A stretch of DNA of 52,998 bases from Alphaproteobacteria bacterium Ga0077535 (lineage in GTDB: Bacteria; Pseudomonadota; Alphaproteobacteria; Caulobacterales; Aquidulcibacteraceae), in assembly GCA_001464425.1 (NCBI GenBank), contig LNEK01000021.1, positions 1-52,998 on the forward strand, read 5' to 3'. The notes beneath the pieces are model-generated. The model had not been told where the DNA came from. It did no database searches and saw only the letters and a program-made list of their open reading frames with translations. A program made the translations under genes and the position numbers. Position 1 is the stretch's first letter, and every line of letters starts with the position of its first letter. This document shows positions 45,981-52,998 of the stretch, piece by piece.

Positions 45981-46430
45981 ATGGACAATTCAAACGGCAC
46001 GCCCGGCGCGTCCCCGACGCCGGCTGACAGCGCACGTCGCCTCAAAGAATCGGCAACGACGGTTATCGATCGCACGAAGCAAGCTGCAGTCGATAAAGCG
46101 CAAGAAGGCGTTCAACAACTTGCTTCTGGCGTCCAATCGGCGACTTCGGCCCTCCGCCGCGTCGCCGACGACGTTGAAGTAGACAACAGCCTGATCGGCG
46201 CCGCACTACGCAAATCGGCCGACAGCATCGACCAAGCCACCCGCGCATTCAGCGATGGCGACATCTCCCGCGTCGTCGATGACGTCAACGGATTTGCACG
46301 CCGCCAACCGGCGGTGTTCCTCGGCGTTAGCCTCGCTCTGGGCTTCGCGCTGGCGCGCGTCGGCAAGGCCGCGCTCGAATCTTCACAGCGGACGGAAGAC
46401 GAGCCGCTCACGCAGATGCCGGGGATCTAA
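45981..46430 (+). CDS. Membrane-anchored coiled-coil protein of the stress operon
   Basis: 149-residue protein. The ATG at 45981 has GGAGAG just upstream. Residues ~15-100 are a polar, Ala-rich, alpha-helical stretch (ARRLKESATTVIDRTKQAAV, DKAQEGVQQLASGVQSATSA) resembling DUF883/nutrient-deprivation-induced proteins. A hydrophobic segment near the C-terminus (RRQPAVFLGVSLALGFALAR) is the single membrane anchor. It is the first gene of an operon with a holin-superfamily protein and a DUF3618 protein, under an EcfG-type promoter, so induction in stress or stationary phase is expected. Its exact role is unknown. Confidence 0.78.
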   Translation: MDNSNGTPGASPTPADSARRLKESATTVIDRTKQAAVDKAQEGVQQLASGVQSATSALRRVADDVEVDNSLIGAALRKSADSIDQATRAFSDGDISRVVDDVNGFARRQPAVFLGVSLALGFALARVGKAALESSQRTEDEPLTQMPGI

Positions 46431-46433
46431 AGC

Positions 46434-46817
46434 ATGCAGGCAGAACGCTCACTCTCGCAATTGGCAAAGGATCTTACGGTCCAAGTCAGTGATCTCATGC
46501 GCAATGAAGTGCGGCTCGCCCGTGCGGAAACGATTCAGGTCGTGAAAGGCATGGGTGCGGGCGTGATGCGGGCCGCTCTCGGCGTGGTGCTTGCGGGCGC
46601 GGCAGTGACGCTTGTCCTGTTCGCGCTCGCCTACCTCCTTGCGGAAACTATGCCGCTTTGGATGGGGGCGCTGCTCTCGGCGGCAGTCGGCGCTATCGCC
46701 GCGTATCTGCTCATCAAGTCTGGCTTGAAATCCCTTTCTGAAGATCGCCCAGCCCTGCCGCGAACGACCGAAAACGTCTCGCGCGATCTTCACGTCATCA
46801 AGGAGAGAACATCGTGA
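46434..46817 (+). CDS. Phage-holin-superfamily (Holin-X, DUF1469-type) membrane protein
   Basis: 127-residue protein with an N-terminal amphipathic helix (SLSQLAKDLTVQVSDLMRNE, VRLARAETIQ) and two membrane helices (~45-68 and ~75-95). It belongs to the Holin-X/holin superfamily III group, which in Alphaproteobacteria is a chromosomal membrane protein, not a phage lysis gene. It starts three bases after the previous stop and overlaps the next start (GTG) by four bases. With its partners it probably forms an envelope-stabilising unit. Confidence 0.85.
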   Translation: MQAERSLSQLAKDLTVQVSDLMRNEVRLARAETIQVVKGMGAGVMRAALGVVLAGAAVTLVLFALAYLLAETMPLWMGALLSAAVGAIAAYLLIKSGLKSLSEDRPALPRTTENVSRDLHVIKERTS

Positions 46818-47647
46818 GTCTGGAGACCGACCGCATCGAGGCGGAACTCAATCAATCCCGTAACAAGCTGAGCGACACGCTCGATGCGCTCGGCAACAAA
46901 CTTTCACCCGATCAAATCGCAAATGAGGTAGCCGGAATGGCCAAAGAACAAGCACGCAAAGTCGCAAACGGCGTCACTCGCCAAGTCCGTGAAAACCCCG
47001 TTCCGCTCTTGCTGATCGGCGCCGGTGTTGCGCTGTTGGTTTACAACAACCGCAAATCCATCGCGTCGACCATTCATGCCGACGATTGGTCGAGCGATCG
47101 CCGCTATCGTACGCTTGAAGAAGCGCGCTGGGCGACCCCGCGCCAACCGAACGAGACGGACGACGCTTATAACGATCGCGTCCACGACGTTTACGCTGGC
47201 GCGCTCGGGCTCAAGCAAAAGGCCGGCGAAGCGCTGCACGACTTTAAGGCGCGAGTGCTGAGCGCGGTTGAGAGCACGAAAATCGCAGCCGCTGACGCAC
47301 GCGATCGCATCAGCCACGCAATCAGCGGCGGCGCGCACTACGTGAGCGACAAGGCGTCCGATAGCGCCCGCTACATCTCACACAAGGCGAACGACGGCGC
47401 TCATTATGTGGGTCGCAAGGCGTCGCAGGCGCGCCACGCCACTGAGGACGTCTACCAAGAGAACCCGCTCGCCATCGGCGGTATGCTGCTTGGTATCGGC
47501 GCACTGATCGGCTTCTTGGCGCCGCTCAGCCAGCCCGAACGTGAAGGCCTCCGCGGGATCGCTGACAAGGCCGCCCGCACGGGCGCCGATCTCGCCGATC
47601 GCGGCGTGCGGATGGTCGAAGATCGCGTCGAGGGCGCTGTCCACTAA
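46814..47647 (+). CDS. DUF3618 stress-type membrane protein
   Basis: 277-residue protein starting with GTG. The DUF3618 motif IEAELNQSRNKLSDTLDALGNKLSPDQI occupies residues 7-34 (given in part), and a membrane helix follows at ~61-78 (VPLLLIGAGVALLVYNNRK). After a linker with DDAYNDRVHDVYAGALGL, residues ~160-215 hold three related 14-15-residue units of the type (H)Y(V/I)(S/G)xKA(S/N)DxA, which should form an amphipathic helix. A second membrane helix (LAIGGMLLGIGALIGFLAPL) is near the C-terminus. It is the last gene of the EcfG-type operon and is ended by a terminator. Confidence 0.85.
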   Translation: MSLETDRIEAELNQSRNKLSDTLDALGNKLSPDQIANEVAGMAKEQARKVANGVTRQVRENPVPLLLIGAGVALLVYNNRKSIASTIHADDWSSDRRYRTLEEARWATPRQPNETDDAYNDRVHDVYAGALGLKQKAGEALHDFKARVLSAVESTKIAAADARDRISHAISGGAHYVSDKASDSARYISHKANDGAHYVGRKASQARHATEDVYQENPLAIGGMLLGIGALIGFLAPLSQPEREGLRGIADKAARTGADLADRGVRMVEDRVEGAVH

Positions 47648-47673
47648 GGACTACGTCTAGCAATCTCAAGCAA

Positions 47674-47706
47674 GCGGCCCGGGCCTCGCTCGGGCCGCCT
47701 TTCTTT
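47674..47706 (+). terminator. Terminator after the stress operon
   Basis: GCGGCCCG and CGGGCCGC pair in an 8-bp stem around a nine-base loop, followed by CTTTCTTT. It begins 27 bases after the DUF3618 stop. Confidence 0.85.
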
Positions 47707-47769
47707 GTGCGACGTTCTGCGCCCAATCCGGCGTCCCTTTCCGAGGTAAAGCAACCTTGGGAGAGGGTC

Positions 47770-48486
47770 ATGAAGCTCGCGCGGGTCGCAACGTTCGCTC
47801 ACAAGTGGCTGGCGCTGCTTGTCGCCATTCAGGTGGTTTTCTGGGTCGCAAGCGGACTCTTTTTTACGCTGTACCCAATTGAAGAGGTGCGCAGCGAACA
47901 TCTGATCCGGGAGACTCGAGCACAAGCGCTGAACACCGCTGACTTCGGCGCGCTGGCCCAGATCCGAGGACCTGCCGGGGAATCGCCAGCCAAGCTGACG
48001 CTCGAACAGCGGGCCACCGGCCAGGTAGTCGTTGCGGAATTTGCCAATGAGCCGCCAACGCTTTTCGACGCCACGACCATGCGACAGCTTTCCCCGCTCG
48101 GACCGGACGCAGCCGCTGCGATCGCCAGCACTCACGTCACCCTCGCCGAAGCGCCCACCGCGATCACCCGCATCACGCAAGGCTCACCAGAGTATCGCGG
48201 CGCCTTGCCCGCCTATCGGGTGCAATTCGAAGAAGACGGGCTCGCCGTGTACGTCGCCGAACAAACCGGCGCCGTCACCGCCCGCCGTTCCGACCTTTGG
48301 CGCTTCTACGATTTTCTCTGGGCCCTTCACATCATGGACTGGGAGAACCACGAGAACTTCAACCACCCGCTCCTGATCACGGCAGCCGCCCTCACTCTCA
48401 TTTCCATCATCGCCGGCATTGTCTTGCTGCCGTTTCGAATCCGGCTCGGCCGGCGCCCAACACGCGGCGACGCGCACGTCGCGTAG
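47770..48486 (+). CDS. PepSY-domain membrane protein
   Basis: 238-residue protein with two membrane helices: one near the N-terminus (~12-32) and one at the C-terminus (LLITAAALTLISIIAGIVLL), with a periplasmic PepSY region between them. The ATG at 47770 has GGGAGAGGG just ahead; the longer frame would read the terminator region. The region ITQGSPEYRGALPAYRVQFEEDGLAVYV shows the PepSY pattern, and DLWRFYDFLWALHIMDWENHENFNHP contains His residues that PepSY-TM iron-reductase proteins use for haem. A role in iron reduction is possible. Confidence 0.85.
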   Translation: MKLARVATFAHKWLALLVAIQVVFWVASGLFFTLYPIEEVRSEHLIRETRAQALNTADFGALAQIRGPAGESPAKLTLEQRATGQVVVAEFANEPPTLFDATTMRQLSPLGPDAAAAIASTHVTLAEAPTAITRITQGSPEYRGALPAYRVQFEEDGLAVYVAEQTGAVTARRSDLWRFYDFLWALHIMDWENHENFNHPLLITAAALTLISIIAGIVLLPFRIRLGRRPTRGDAHVA

Positions 48487-48544
48487 GACCTGGCAACCAC
48501 ATAGATGAGGGGATTGGCGCGCCTGAGGCGCCGGCGCACCAGCG

Positions 48545-49510
48545 ATGGCGGAGGACTCCGCCGTGCATCCAACCGTTATTGTCATCAATCTCGACCGAGA
48601 CACATCACGCATGCAGCATATGCGCACGCAGCTGCAGCGCATTGGCATTCCATTTCGCCGCTTCAGCGCGATCAACGGCTCGGCCCTTCCCGCGAAGCTG
48701 GCGCCCTACTTTGATGGACACTGCAACGCGTTATCGGCCGGTGAAGTGGGCTGTTACGCCAGCCACCTCGCGATTTGCCAGGACATAGTCGCCGGCAGAA
48801 TCCAGACCCCCGCTCTAATTCTCGAAGACGACGTAGAGGTGTCACTAGCCCTTCCACAAACTCTGCAGCGCCTTCTGTGCGCGTTGCCGGCCGGCTGGGA
48901 CATCGTGCGGCTCTCGTATCCGTCAAAGCGAGCCATGCTCACCGCCGCACGCTTGGACGATCAATTCGAACTTGTACGTTACTCACAGCCGCCGGTCAGT
49001 ACCGGCGCATACCTACTGAGCCGTGCCGGTGCGCAGAAATTTCTTGCACGGACGCCGAGAAACATCCCCATCGATCATGATTTTCGGCGCGTCTGGGCTT
49101 GGAAGCTCAAGACCTATGGTGTTGCGCCGCCACCTGTTCGCGCCGACGCGCTGGGGGTCTCAAGCATTGATGCAATGGCGCCCGGCGCGCGCGCCCAACG
49201 CTGGCGCTCGAGGCGCATCCGAAGGCAGCGCTTTCTGGAGAGCATCACGCGCTTTCAATATGGGCTTATGGATTTTGGCCCATTGCGATGGCTTGCCGTG
49301 GAGATGTTGAACACACTTGGCCGCGCTGTCCCACGCGGCCCGCGGGGGCGCTTGTTCAACTGGGCGAGGCAAGCCTGGGGATGGCAAGGCAAAGCCCCCG
49401 ATTCGTTGAAACAGGCGGCCGCGCCATCCCATATTCATGCGGTTGGTGTGTTGCCAGACGCAGCGCATGCCCTTGAGCGGCGGACTCTCCGCCGCGGAGG
49501 GAGATCATGA
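48545..49510 (+). CDS. Glycosyltransferase family 25 protein
   Basis: 321-residue LPS-type glycosyltransferase (GT25). Family motifs are VIVINLDRDTSRMQHM, the AGEVGCYASHLAICQ loop, LILEDDVEVS (the DxD-like metal site) and PVSTGAYLLSRAGAQKFL, followed by IPIDHDFRRVWAW. The C-terminal ~110 residues are basic and aromatic (PRGRLFNWARQAWGWQGK), probably for membrane association. It would transfer a sugar, such as galactose, to lipooligosaccharide or another glycan. It overlaps the next gene by ATGA. It ends in RRTLRRGGRS. Confidence 0.9.
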   Translation: MAEDSAVHPTVIVINLDRDTSRMQHMRTQLQRIGIPFRRFSAINGSALPAKLAPYFDGHCNALSAGEVGCYASHLAICQDIVAGRIQTPALILEDDVEVSLALPQTLQRLLCALPAGWDIVRLSYPSKRAMLTAARLDDQFELVRYSQPPVSTGAYLLSRAGAQKFLARTPRNIPIDHDFRRVWAWKLKTYGVAPPPVRADALGVSSIDAMAPGARAQRWRSRRIRRQRFLESITRFQYGLMDFGPLRWLAVEMLNTLGRAVPRGPRGRLFNWARQAWGWQGKAPDSLKQAAAPSHIHAVGVLPDAAHALERRTLRRGGRS

Positions 49511-49953
49511 AACGATCCACGACGATTGCGCTAGCAGCCGCGTCCATGGGCGCGGGGCTGTTCACGGGCGCGGCCAGCGCGCAAGACATGCGCGCTTACG
49601 ACGAAGTTCAGTATCAGCGCACATCGAACGAGGACGCGGTGCGCATGCGCTTCACGCTGCCATTCGGTCAAGCTGAACGCGACCGGCGCGACCCGCGTCT
49701 TTCCCTCGGCTTCACGCGTGATTTTGGCGGCGGCCAAATGGGCGGGCTGGACGTATTCTCCATCTCGTTCGCGGGCGACGCGCCACGGTTCGAGACCCCG
49801 CTTGCACTCCACGCCAACGAGGATGGATCGGCCTGGTACACGTCCCCGACCAATTGGCTGATCGTCGGCGCAGGCGCCGCTGTGGCCTGGGCAATTTACG
49901 ACCACAACCAAGACGACAACTCCTCGCCGCCGCCACCGCCGCCGCCTTCATAG
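49507..49953 (+). CDS. Small exported protein with a C-terminal membrane helix
   Basis: 148-residue protein of unknown function. A Sec signal (STTIALAAASMGAGLFTGAA, cleavage near ASAQD) precedes a soluble part, RFTLPFGQAERDRRDPRLSLGFTRDF, and then a Gly-rich FGGGQMGGLDVFSISFAG. A hydrophobic segment (WLIVGAGAAVAWAIYDH) and a tail of seven prolines end the protein. The layout suggests periplasmic anchoring. It is coupled to the GT25 gene by ATGA and precedes the two-component genes by 56 bases. I do not recognise the family. Confidence 0.6.
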   Translation: MKRSTTIALAAASMGAGLFTGAASAQDMRAYDEVQYQRTSNEDAVRMRFTLPFGQAERDRRDPRLSLGFTRDFGGGQMGGLDVFSISFAGDAPRFETPLALHANEDGSAWYTSPTNWLIVGAGAAVAWAIYDHNQDDNSSPPPPPPPS

Positions 49954-50009
49954 GCGCCGCTGGCAGAAGGCCGCTTCGTGCGCCATCATGGCGGCGGAAT
50001 GGACATCGC

Positions 50010-50675
50010 TTGAACCAAGCATCCCCTCGCGCACGGGTCGCCATCGTCGAAGACGATGCGATTCTGCGCGAGGATTTGGCGCGTATCGTCACCCAGACCG
50101 AAAATCTCGAAGTTGCGGGCATGGCGGACACGTTAGCCGCCGGCCGCATCTTGATCGGGACACAACCTGATGTCCTACTGATCGACCTTGCACTGCCGGA
50201 CGGCAACGGCGTTGAGCTCATCGCCGAAGCACGCGCACAAATCCCCAGCATAAAGATTATCGTCGTCAGCATCTTCGGCGATGCGCACAGCGTCGTCCGC
50301 GCCATCGAAGCAGGCGCTGATGGCTATCTGCTGAAGGGCGCCAACCCAGTTGAAGCGGCGAGCGCGATCACGACAGTACTCAACGGCGGCGCGCCCATAA
50401 GTCCCGCAGTTGCAAGTCACATCCTCGTCCGCATGCGCGACCGCCGCGACGCAACGCGCGAGAAGCTGGACGCACCACTGACTGAAAAGGAAATCGCGGT
50501 GCTGACTGATCTAGCCAAAGGCTTCCGCTACAAGGAGGTCGCGCGATTGCATAACATCTCGCCGCACACGGTCGCCGATCACGTTAAATCGATCTACCGC
50601 AAGCTGGCGGTGAACTCCCGAAGCGAGGCGGTGTTCGAGGCGGTGCAAGCCGGGCTCATTCGCTTCAAAGACTAG
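50010..50675 (+). CDS. LuxR/NarL-family response regulator
   Basis: 221-residue DNA-binding response regulator. The best start is TTG at 50010, since upstream codons in frame are not protein-like; a weak purine-rich sequence precedes it. The receiver has D15/D16 (VEDD), phosphoacceptor D59 in LLIDLALPDG, S87 and K109 in GYLLKG. The C-terminal LuxR-type HTH spans LTEKEIAVLTDLAKGFRYKE, with VADHVKSIYRKLAVNSRSEA, ending at position ~210. The sensor kinase gene follows after eight bases, so this is a cognate pair. Regulated genes are unknown. Confidence 0.92.
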   Translation: MNQASPRARVAIVEDDAILREDLARIVTQTENLEVAGMADTLAAGRILIGTQPDVLLIDLALPDGNGVELIAEARAQIPSIKIIVVSIFGDAHSVVRAIEAGADGYLLKGANPVEAASAITTVLNGGAPISPAVASHILVRMRDRRDATREKLDAPLTEKEIAVLTDLAKGFRYKEVARLHNISPHTVADHVKSIYRKLAVNSRSEAVFEAVQAGLIRFKD

Positions 50676-50683
50676 CCGCACCG

Positions 50684-52600
50684 ATGCCAGACTCCGAACA
50701 AGTTGAACGCGGGCTGACACCGCCAACGCCCTCGCCGGTAGGCTGGCCGACAGCGGTTGCCATCATAGTGCTTCTTTTGGCCTGCTGCGGTGCGCTTCTC
50801 TCCGCCAACCTTGTCGCCGAGAACGTCCCTGGCAAGCGGGTGAGCCAAATGCTTGCGGCGGACCTTCCCGGCTCGCCGTTCCTCGAAGTGACGCTCCCGC
50901 ACTGGCACTGCTGCGCGACAACACCCATGCGCTTTCGCACGACGCTGGATGCTGACACGGCGAACGCTCAGGACCCCGCAATACTGATCGTCAGCGCACA
51001 CGATAATGCGCGGCTGTTCATCGATGGCTCACTCGTGGCCGGGGAAGGCCCAGGGACGGGCGAACCAACCAACTGGAGCCGCCGCCCGAGACTATTTCAC
51101 ATCCCGAAGGCCATGGCGCTGGAAGGCGCGCATATCGAAATCGAAGTTCAACGCGGCGTGGGTTTCGGCCACTTGAGGCCGATATATTTTGGCGAGTACG
51201 ATCGCCTTTACCCCTCGTACGCTGCCCTGCGCTTTCTGCGCGCGGACATGCAGATCGCAAATGGGACCATCGGCGCTTTCGTCGCGGCCTTCTGTTTTGC
51301 GGCAGCTTCGCTGCTTGGCGCACGGGGCCTCATGTACGCGCTTGGGGGCCTTGCAGCGTCTTGGGCGCTCCAGGTGCTTGGCCTAGGCCCAAGTGAGCCA
51401 CCATGGAGCGGCGTTGTCGCGAACGGCATTTATTTTGTAGGCTATCTGGGCACCAGCGTCTTCCTTGTTTGGTTCTTCGTGGAGTGGACATCCGTATTCG
51501 CGGCGCCCTTACGGCGACCATGGCGCCCAATCGATTTGCTGATTTCGCCTTGGCCGACACGATTACGCTGGAGACTCGCGACGGCCGGCCTTTCTCTCTT
51601 GGCGCTAGGCGCCATCGTCATCGCGCTAATGCTTCAGCAAGACGCCGCGATCGGCTCGCAAGACGTTGACCGCCTGCTGGGTTGGCTGACGCTCGTGGCT
51701 ATAGCCTTCTGCCTTATCCGCGTTGTGGCGTACTATTGGCGCACAGGCTTCCGCGACCTTTTCGAAGCAGCGGCTTTTCTGTTCGTGCTTCTCGCCGCGA
51801 TCGCTGACATCGTCATGGTGCGTTTCTTCTTCATGTACGGCGTATCGCTCGGCGCGGCGGTCATGTTCTTCCCGTTAGCGCTCCTCCTCTCACTCGCGGC
51901 CCGGGCGCGAGGCGTGTTCGAAGCAGCTACAGCAAACGCCGATAAGCTAAATTTGCTCGTCACCGCTCGAGAGCGCGAAATCGTGGAGGCCATGAACGAA
52001 GTGCGCCGCAATGAGCGCGCCGCCATGCTGCTCGAGGAACGCAGCCGGATCATGCGTGATATGCATGATGTCATCGGTGGCCAGCTGCTCGGCCTGATCC
52101 TACAGGCGCGATCGCAGAGCTCATCGGACACACGTCTCGTGTCTGGCCTAGAGCAAAGTCTCGACGACCTCCGAATGGTTGTAGATTCGCTGGAGCAAGG
52201 CGAAGGCTCGCTCACGGGCGCACTTGGCGCGTTCCGGGCCCGAATTGAGCCGCGCTGCGAAGCGGCGGGAGTCGCCTTGGTTTGGGAAATCCAAGATGTC
52301 GGCGAGACCCCCAACATCGGCCCCGACAAAACGCTGCAGATTTATCGCATCCTGCTTGAAGCCTGCACGAACGCTCTGCGCCATGGCGCGCCTAAACAAA
52401 TCAGCGTCTCGCTGGCGCGCACCATCTCCGGGGAGATTGAGATTGGCGTCCGCGACGACGGCGGCGGGTTCGCGATAGAGAACCACGCCCCCGGCCGCGG
52501 CATCGCCAACATGCAGACGCGCGCTAACCGCATCGGAGCGGCCATGCGCTTGTCCTCTGATGAGAATGGCGCCCGGCTCACGCTTGTTTTGCGTGCGTAA
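50684..52600 (+). CDS. 7TM-type sensor histidine kinase
   Basis: 638-residue membrane sensor kinase of the HisKA_3 (NarX-like) class. The layout is one helix (~22-44), a periplasmic domain (~45-190) resembling the jelly-roll sensor of 7TMR-DISM proteins, six to seven helices (~190-410), a coiled coil, then the dimerisation helix with H461 in MRDMHDVIGGQ and a HATPase with N563 in EACTNALRHG and GRGIANM. The periplasmic domain carries H73-W-H75-C76-C77, a cluster that could bind a metal or redox partner. It would phosphorylate the LuxR-type regulator immediately upstream. Confidence 0.9.
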   Translation: MPDSEQVERGLTPPTPSPVGWPTAVAIIVLLLACCGALLSANLVAENVPGKRVSQMLAADLPGSPFLEVTLPHWHCCATTPMRFRTTLDADTANAQDPAILIVSAHDNARLFIDGSLVAGEGPGTGEPTNWSRRPRLFHIPKAMALEGAHIEIEVQRGVGFGHLRPIYFGEYDRLYPSYAALRFLRADMQIANGTIGAFVAAFCFAAASLLGARGLMYALGGLAASWALQVLGLGPSEPPWSGVVANGIYFVGYLGTSVFLVWFFVEWTSVFAAPLRRPWRPIDLLISPWPTRLRWRLATAGLSLLALGAIVIALMLQQDAAIGSQDVDRLLGWLTLVAIAFCLIRVVAYYWRTGFRDLFEAAAFLFVLLAAIADIVMVRFFFMYGVSLGAAVMFFPLALLLSLAARARGVFEAATANADKLNLLVTAREREIVEAMNEVRRNERAAMLLEERSRIMRDMHDVIGGQLLGLILQARSQSSSDTRLVSGLEQSLDDLRMVVDSLEQGEGSLTGALGAFRARIEPRCEAAGVALVWEIQDVGETPNIGPDKTLQIYRILLEACTNALRHGAPKQISVSLARTISGEIEIGVRDDGGGFAIENHAPGRGIANMQTRANRIGAAMRLSSDENGARLTLVLRA

Positions 52601-52618
52601 GCACAGTCGGCTGTCGAG

Positions 52619-52907
52619 CTACGCTTTTCCGGAGCGCGGCTTACAGATGTCCAGAACGCCCGCAGCCATGAACGACGCCATACGGTCCTTCATTGCGCCA
52701 AAATCATCCGCCTTGCATTTGCCGCCGGAGAGCCTGTCGGTCCGGCCGGTGCGCGCGAGCGTCAGCATCAGCGCGCCGGTGACGAAGTGGTAGCCCCAGA
52801 AGATGTCTTCCTCGGCGCAATCCGGCAGCGCCTTCTTTAGCAACCCGATCTAGTCGCTTCAAAGCTGCCGGCGCCACCCTACCCGCCTCAACGGCCAACG
52901 TTGGCTG
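52619..52907 (-). pseudogene. Degenerate TetR-family regulator fragment
   Basis: The final ~74 codons (LKKALPDCAEEDIFWGYHFV, TGALMLTLARTGRTDRLSGG and on to LDICKPRSGKA) match the C-terminal domain of a TetR/AcrR regulator. Reading further upstream in frame meets TAG at ~52850, and the continuation (ALKRLDR) is in the next phase, as expected for a one-base change. No N-terminal HTH is seen before the IS30-type edge at about 52908. The regulator is therefore broken, and the IS element has probably separated it from its 5' part. Confidence 0.65.
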
Positions 52908-52998
52908 TGACCTCAACTGGTCGCTGCAACACTTTAGTCTTTTTGAGACGACTGGAGTGAAGGCCGATGAAGCAGCGCCGCCGCATCTATTATTCAGC
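52908..52998 (+). mobile_element. Left edge of an IS30-type insertion sequence
   Basis: Sequence ahead of the partial transposase (TGACCTCAACTGGTCGCTGC) has the look of an IS30-family terminal inverted repeat as I remember it. The element continues past the window, so the right end, target duplication and full length cannot be seen. Its start position is approximate. Confidence 0.5.
52967..52998 (+). CDS. IS30-family transposase, N-terminal fragment
   Basis: Only the first ten codons lie in the window: MKQRRRIYYS. This opening is typical of a group of IS30-family transposases in Alphaproteobacteria. GGAG lies nine bases before the ATG. The gene is cut by the window end, so intactness is unknown. 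A family call from ten residues is an inference, supported by the terminal-repeat-like sequence upstream. Confidence 0.5.
   Translation, partial: MKQRRRIYYS

Noticed and set aside
46434-46817. Holin-family protein taken as a prophage marker
   Set aside because: No phage structural or integration genes are near. It is part of a chromosomal stress operon with an EcfG-type promoter.

Overview
The window reads as a chromosomal segment of a high-GC alphaproteobacterium, most likely a member of the Caulobacterales (Caulobacter/Hyphomonadaceae side). Support comes from gene order (acnA opposite ccmABCDG with yciB and ftsY nearby; murA-DUF2948-UPF0262-LMW phosphatase-infA-maf-rng-yacG), from families largely confined to Alphaproteobacteria (DUF2794, DUF2948, UPF0262, PepSY and DUF3618 proteins of this type), and from one promoter that matches the alphaproteobacterial general-stress sigma factor EcfG. 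The genus assignment is inference.

Layout. 1-4.7 kb: ribosomal protein L19, tRNA methylthiotransferase MtaB, SRP receptor FtsY, a YjdM-type zinc-ribbon protein, a periplasmic cyclophilin-like lipoprotein and the septation protein YciB. 4.8-8.1 kb: a MarR regulator converging on the cytochrome c maturation operon ccmABCDG. 8.2-12.8 kb: a DUF4349 lipoprotein, aconitase and a DUF1223 thioredoxin-like protein. 12.8-17.25 kb: a four-gene ABC exporter operon of the Gld type (ATPase, permease, GldG-like, DUF4340), preceded by a 506-base region with a perfect DnaA box, two runs of seven G, a leader-ORF candidate and an intrinsic terminator. 17.75-22.5 kb: DUF2794, a Bax-inhibitor-1 membrane protein, a class A penicillin-binding protein with a long acidic N-terminal tail, DUF4112 and a small cysteine-rich lipoprotein. 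22.5-28.3 kb: a compact minus-strand housekeeping block from murA to yacG, with an SDR gene between infA and maf and no hisD. 28.4-36.9 kb: DUF898, an M48 peptidase, tRNA-Thr(GGT), a ~1480-residue FlaEY-like protein, a TauE exporter and a GST. 37-43.8 kb: an M28 peptidase lipoprotein, a ferredoxin-NADP reductase-like flavoprotein, and a DUF4956 / SdiA-regulated-like / metallophosphatase series facing a CotH-like gene. 43.9-45.8 kb: a sphingosine-phosphate-lyase-like PLP enzyme and a 2-hydroxychromene-2-carboxylate isomerase-like protein. 45.9-47.65 kb: a three-gene envelope stress operon under an EcfG-type promoter. 47.8-52.6 kb: a PepSY protein, a GT25 glycosyltransferase, a small exported protein and a LuxR-type response regulator with its 7TM sensor kinase. 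52.6-53 kb: a decayed TetR fragment and the left edge of an IS30-type insertion sequence cut by the window end.

Genes are packed tightly, with many ATGA/GTGA start-stop overlaps and four tail-to-tail pairs whose stop codons overlap. The most interesting places are the EcfG-controlled stress operon, the DUF4956/CotH/phosphatase neighbourhood with a Glu-for-His metal-site variant, the giant FlaEY-like protein without other flagellar genes beside it, and the attenuator-like region ahead of the Gld-type ABC operon. No CRISPR array, rRNA gene or prophage was seen.
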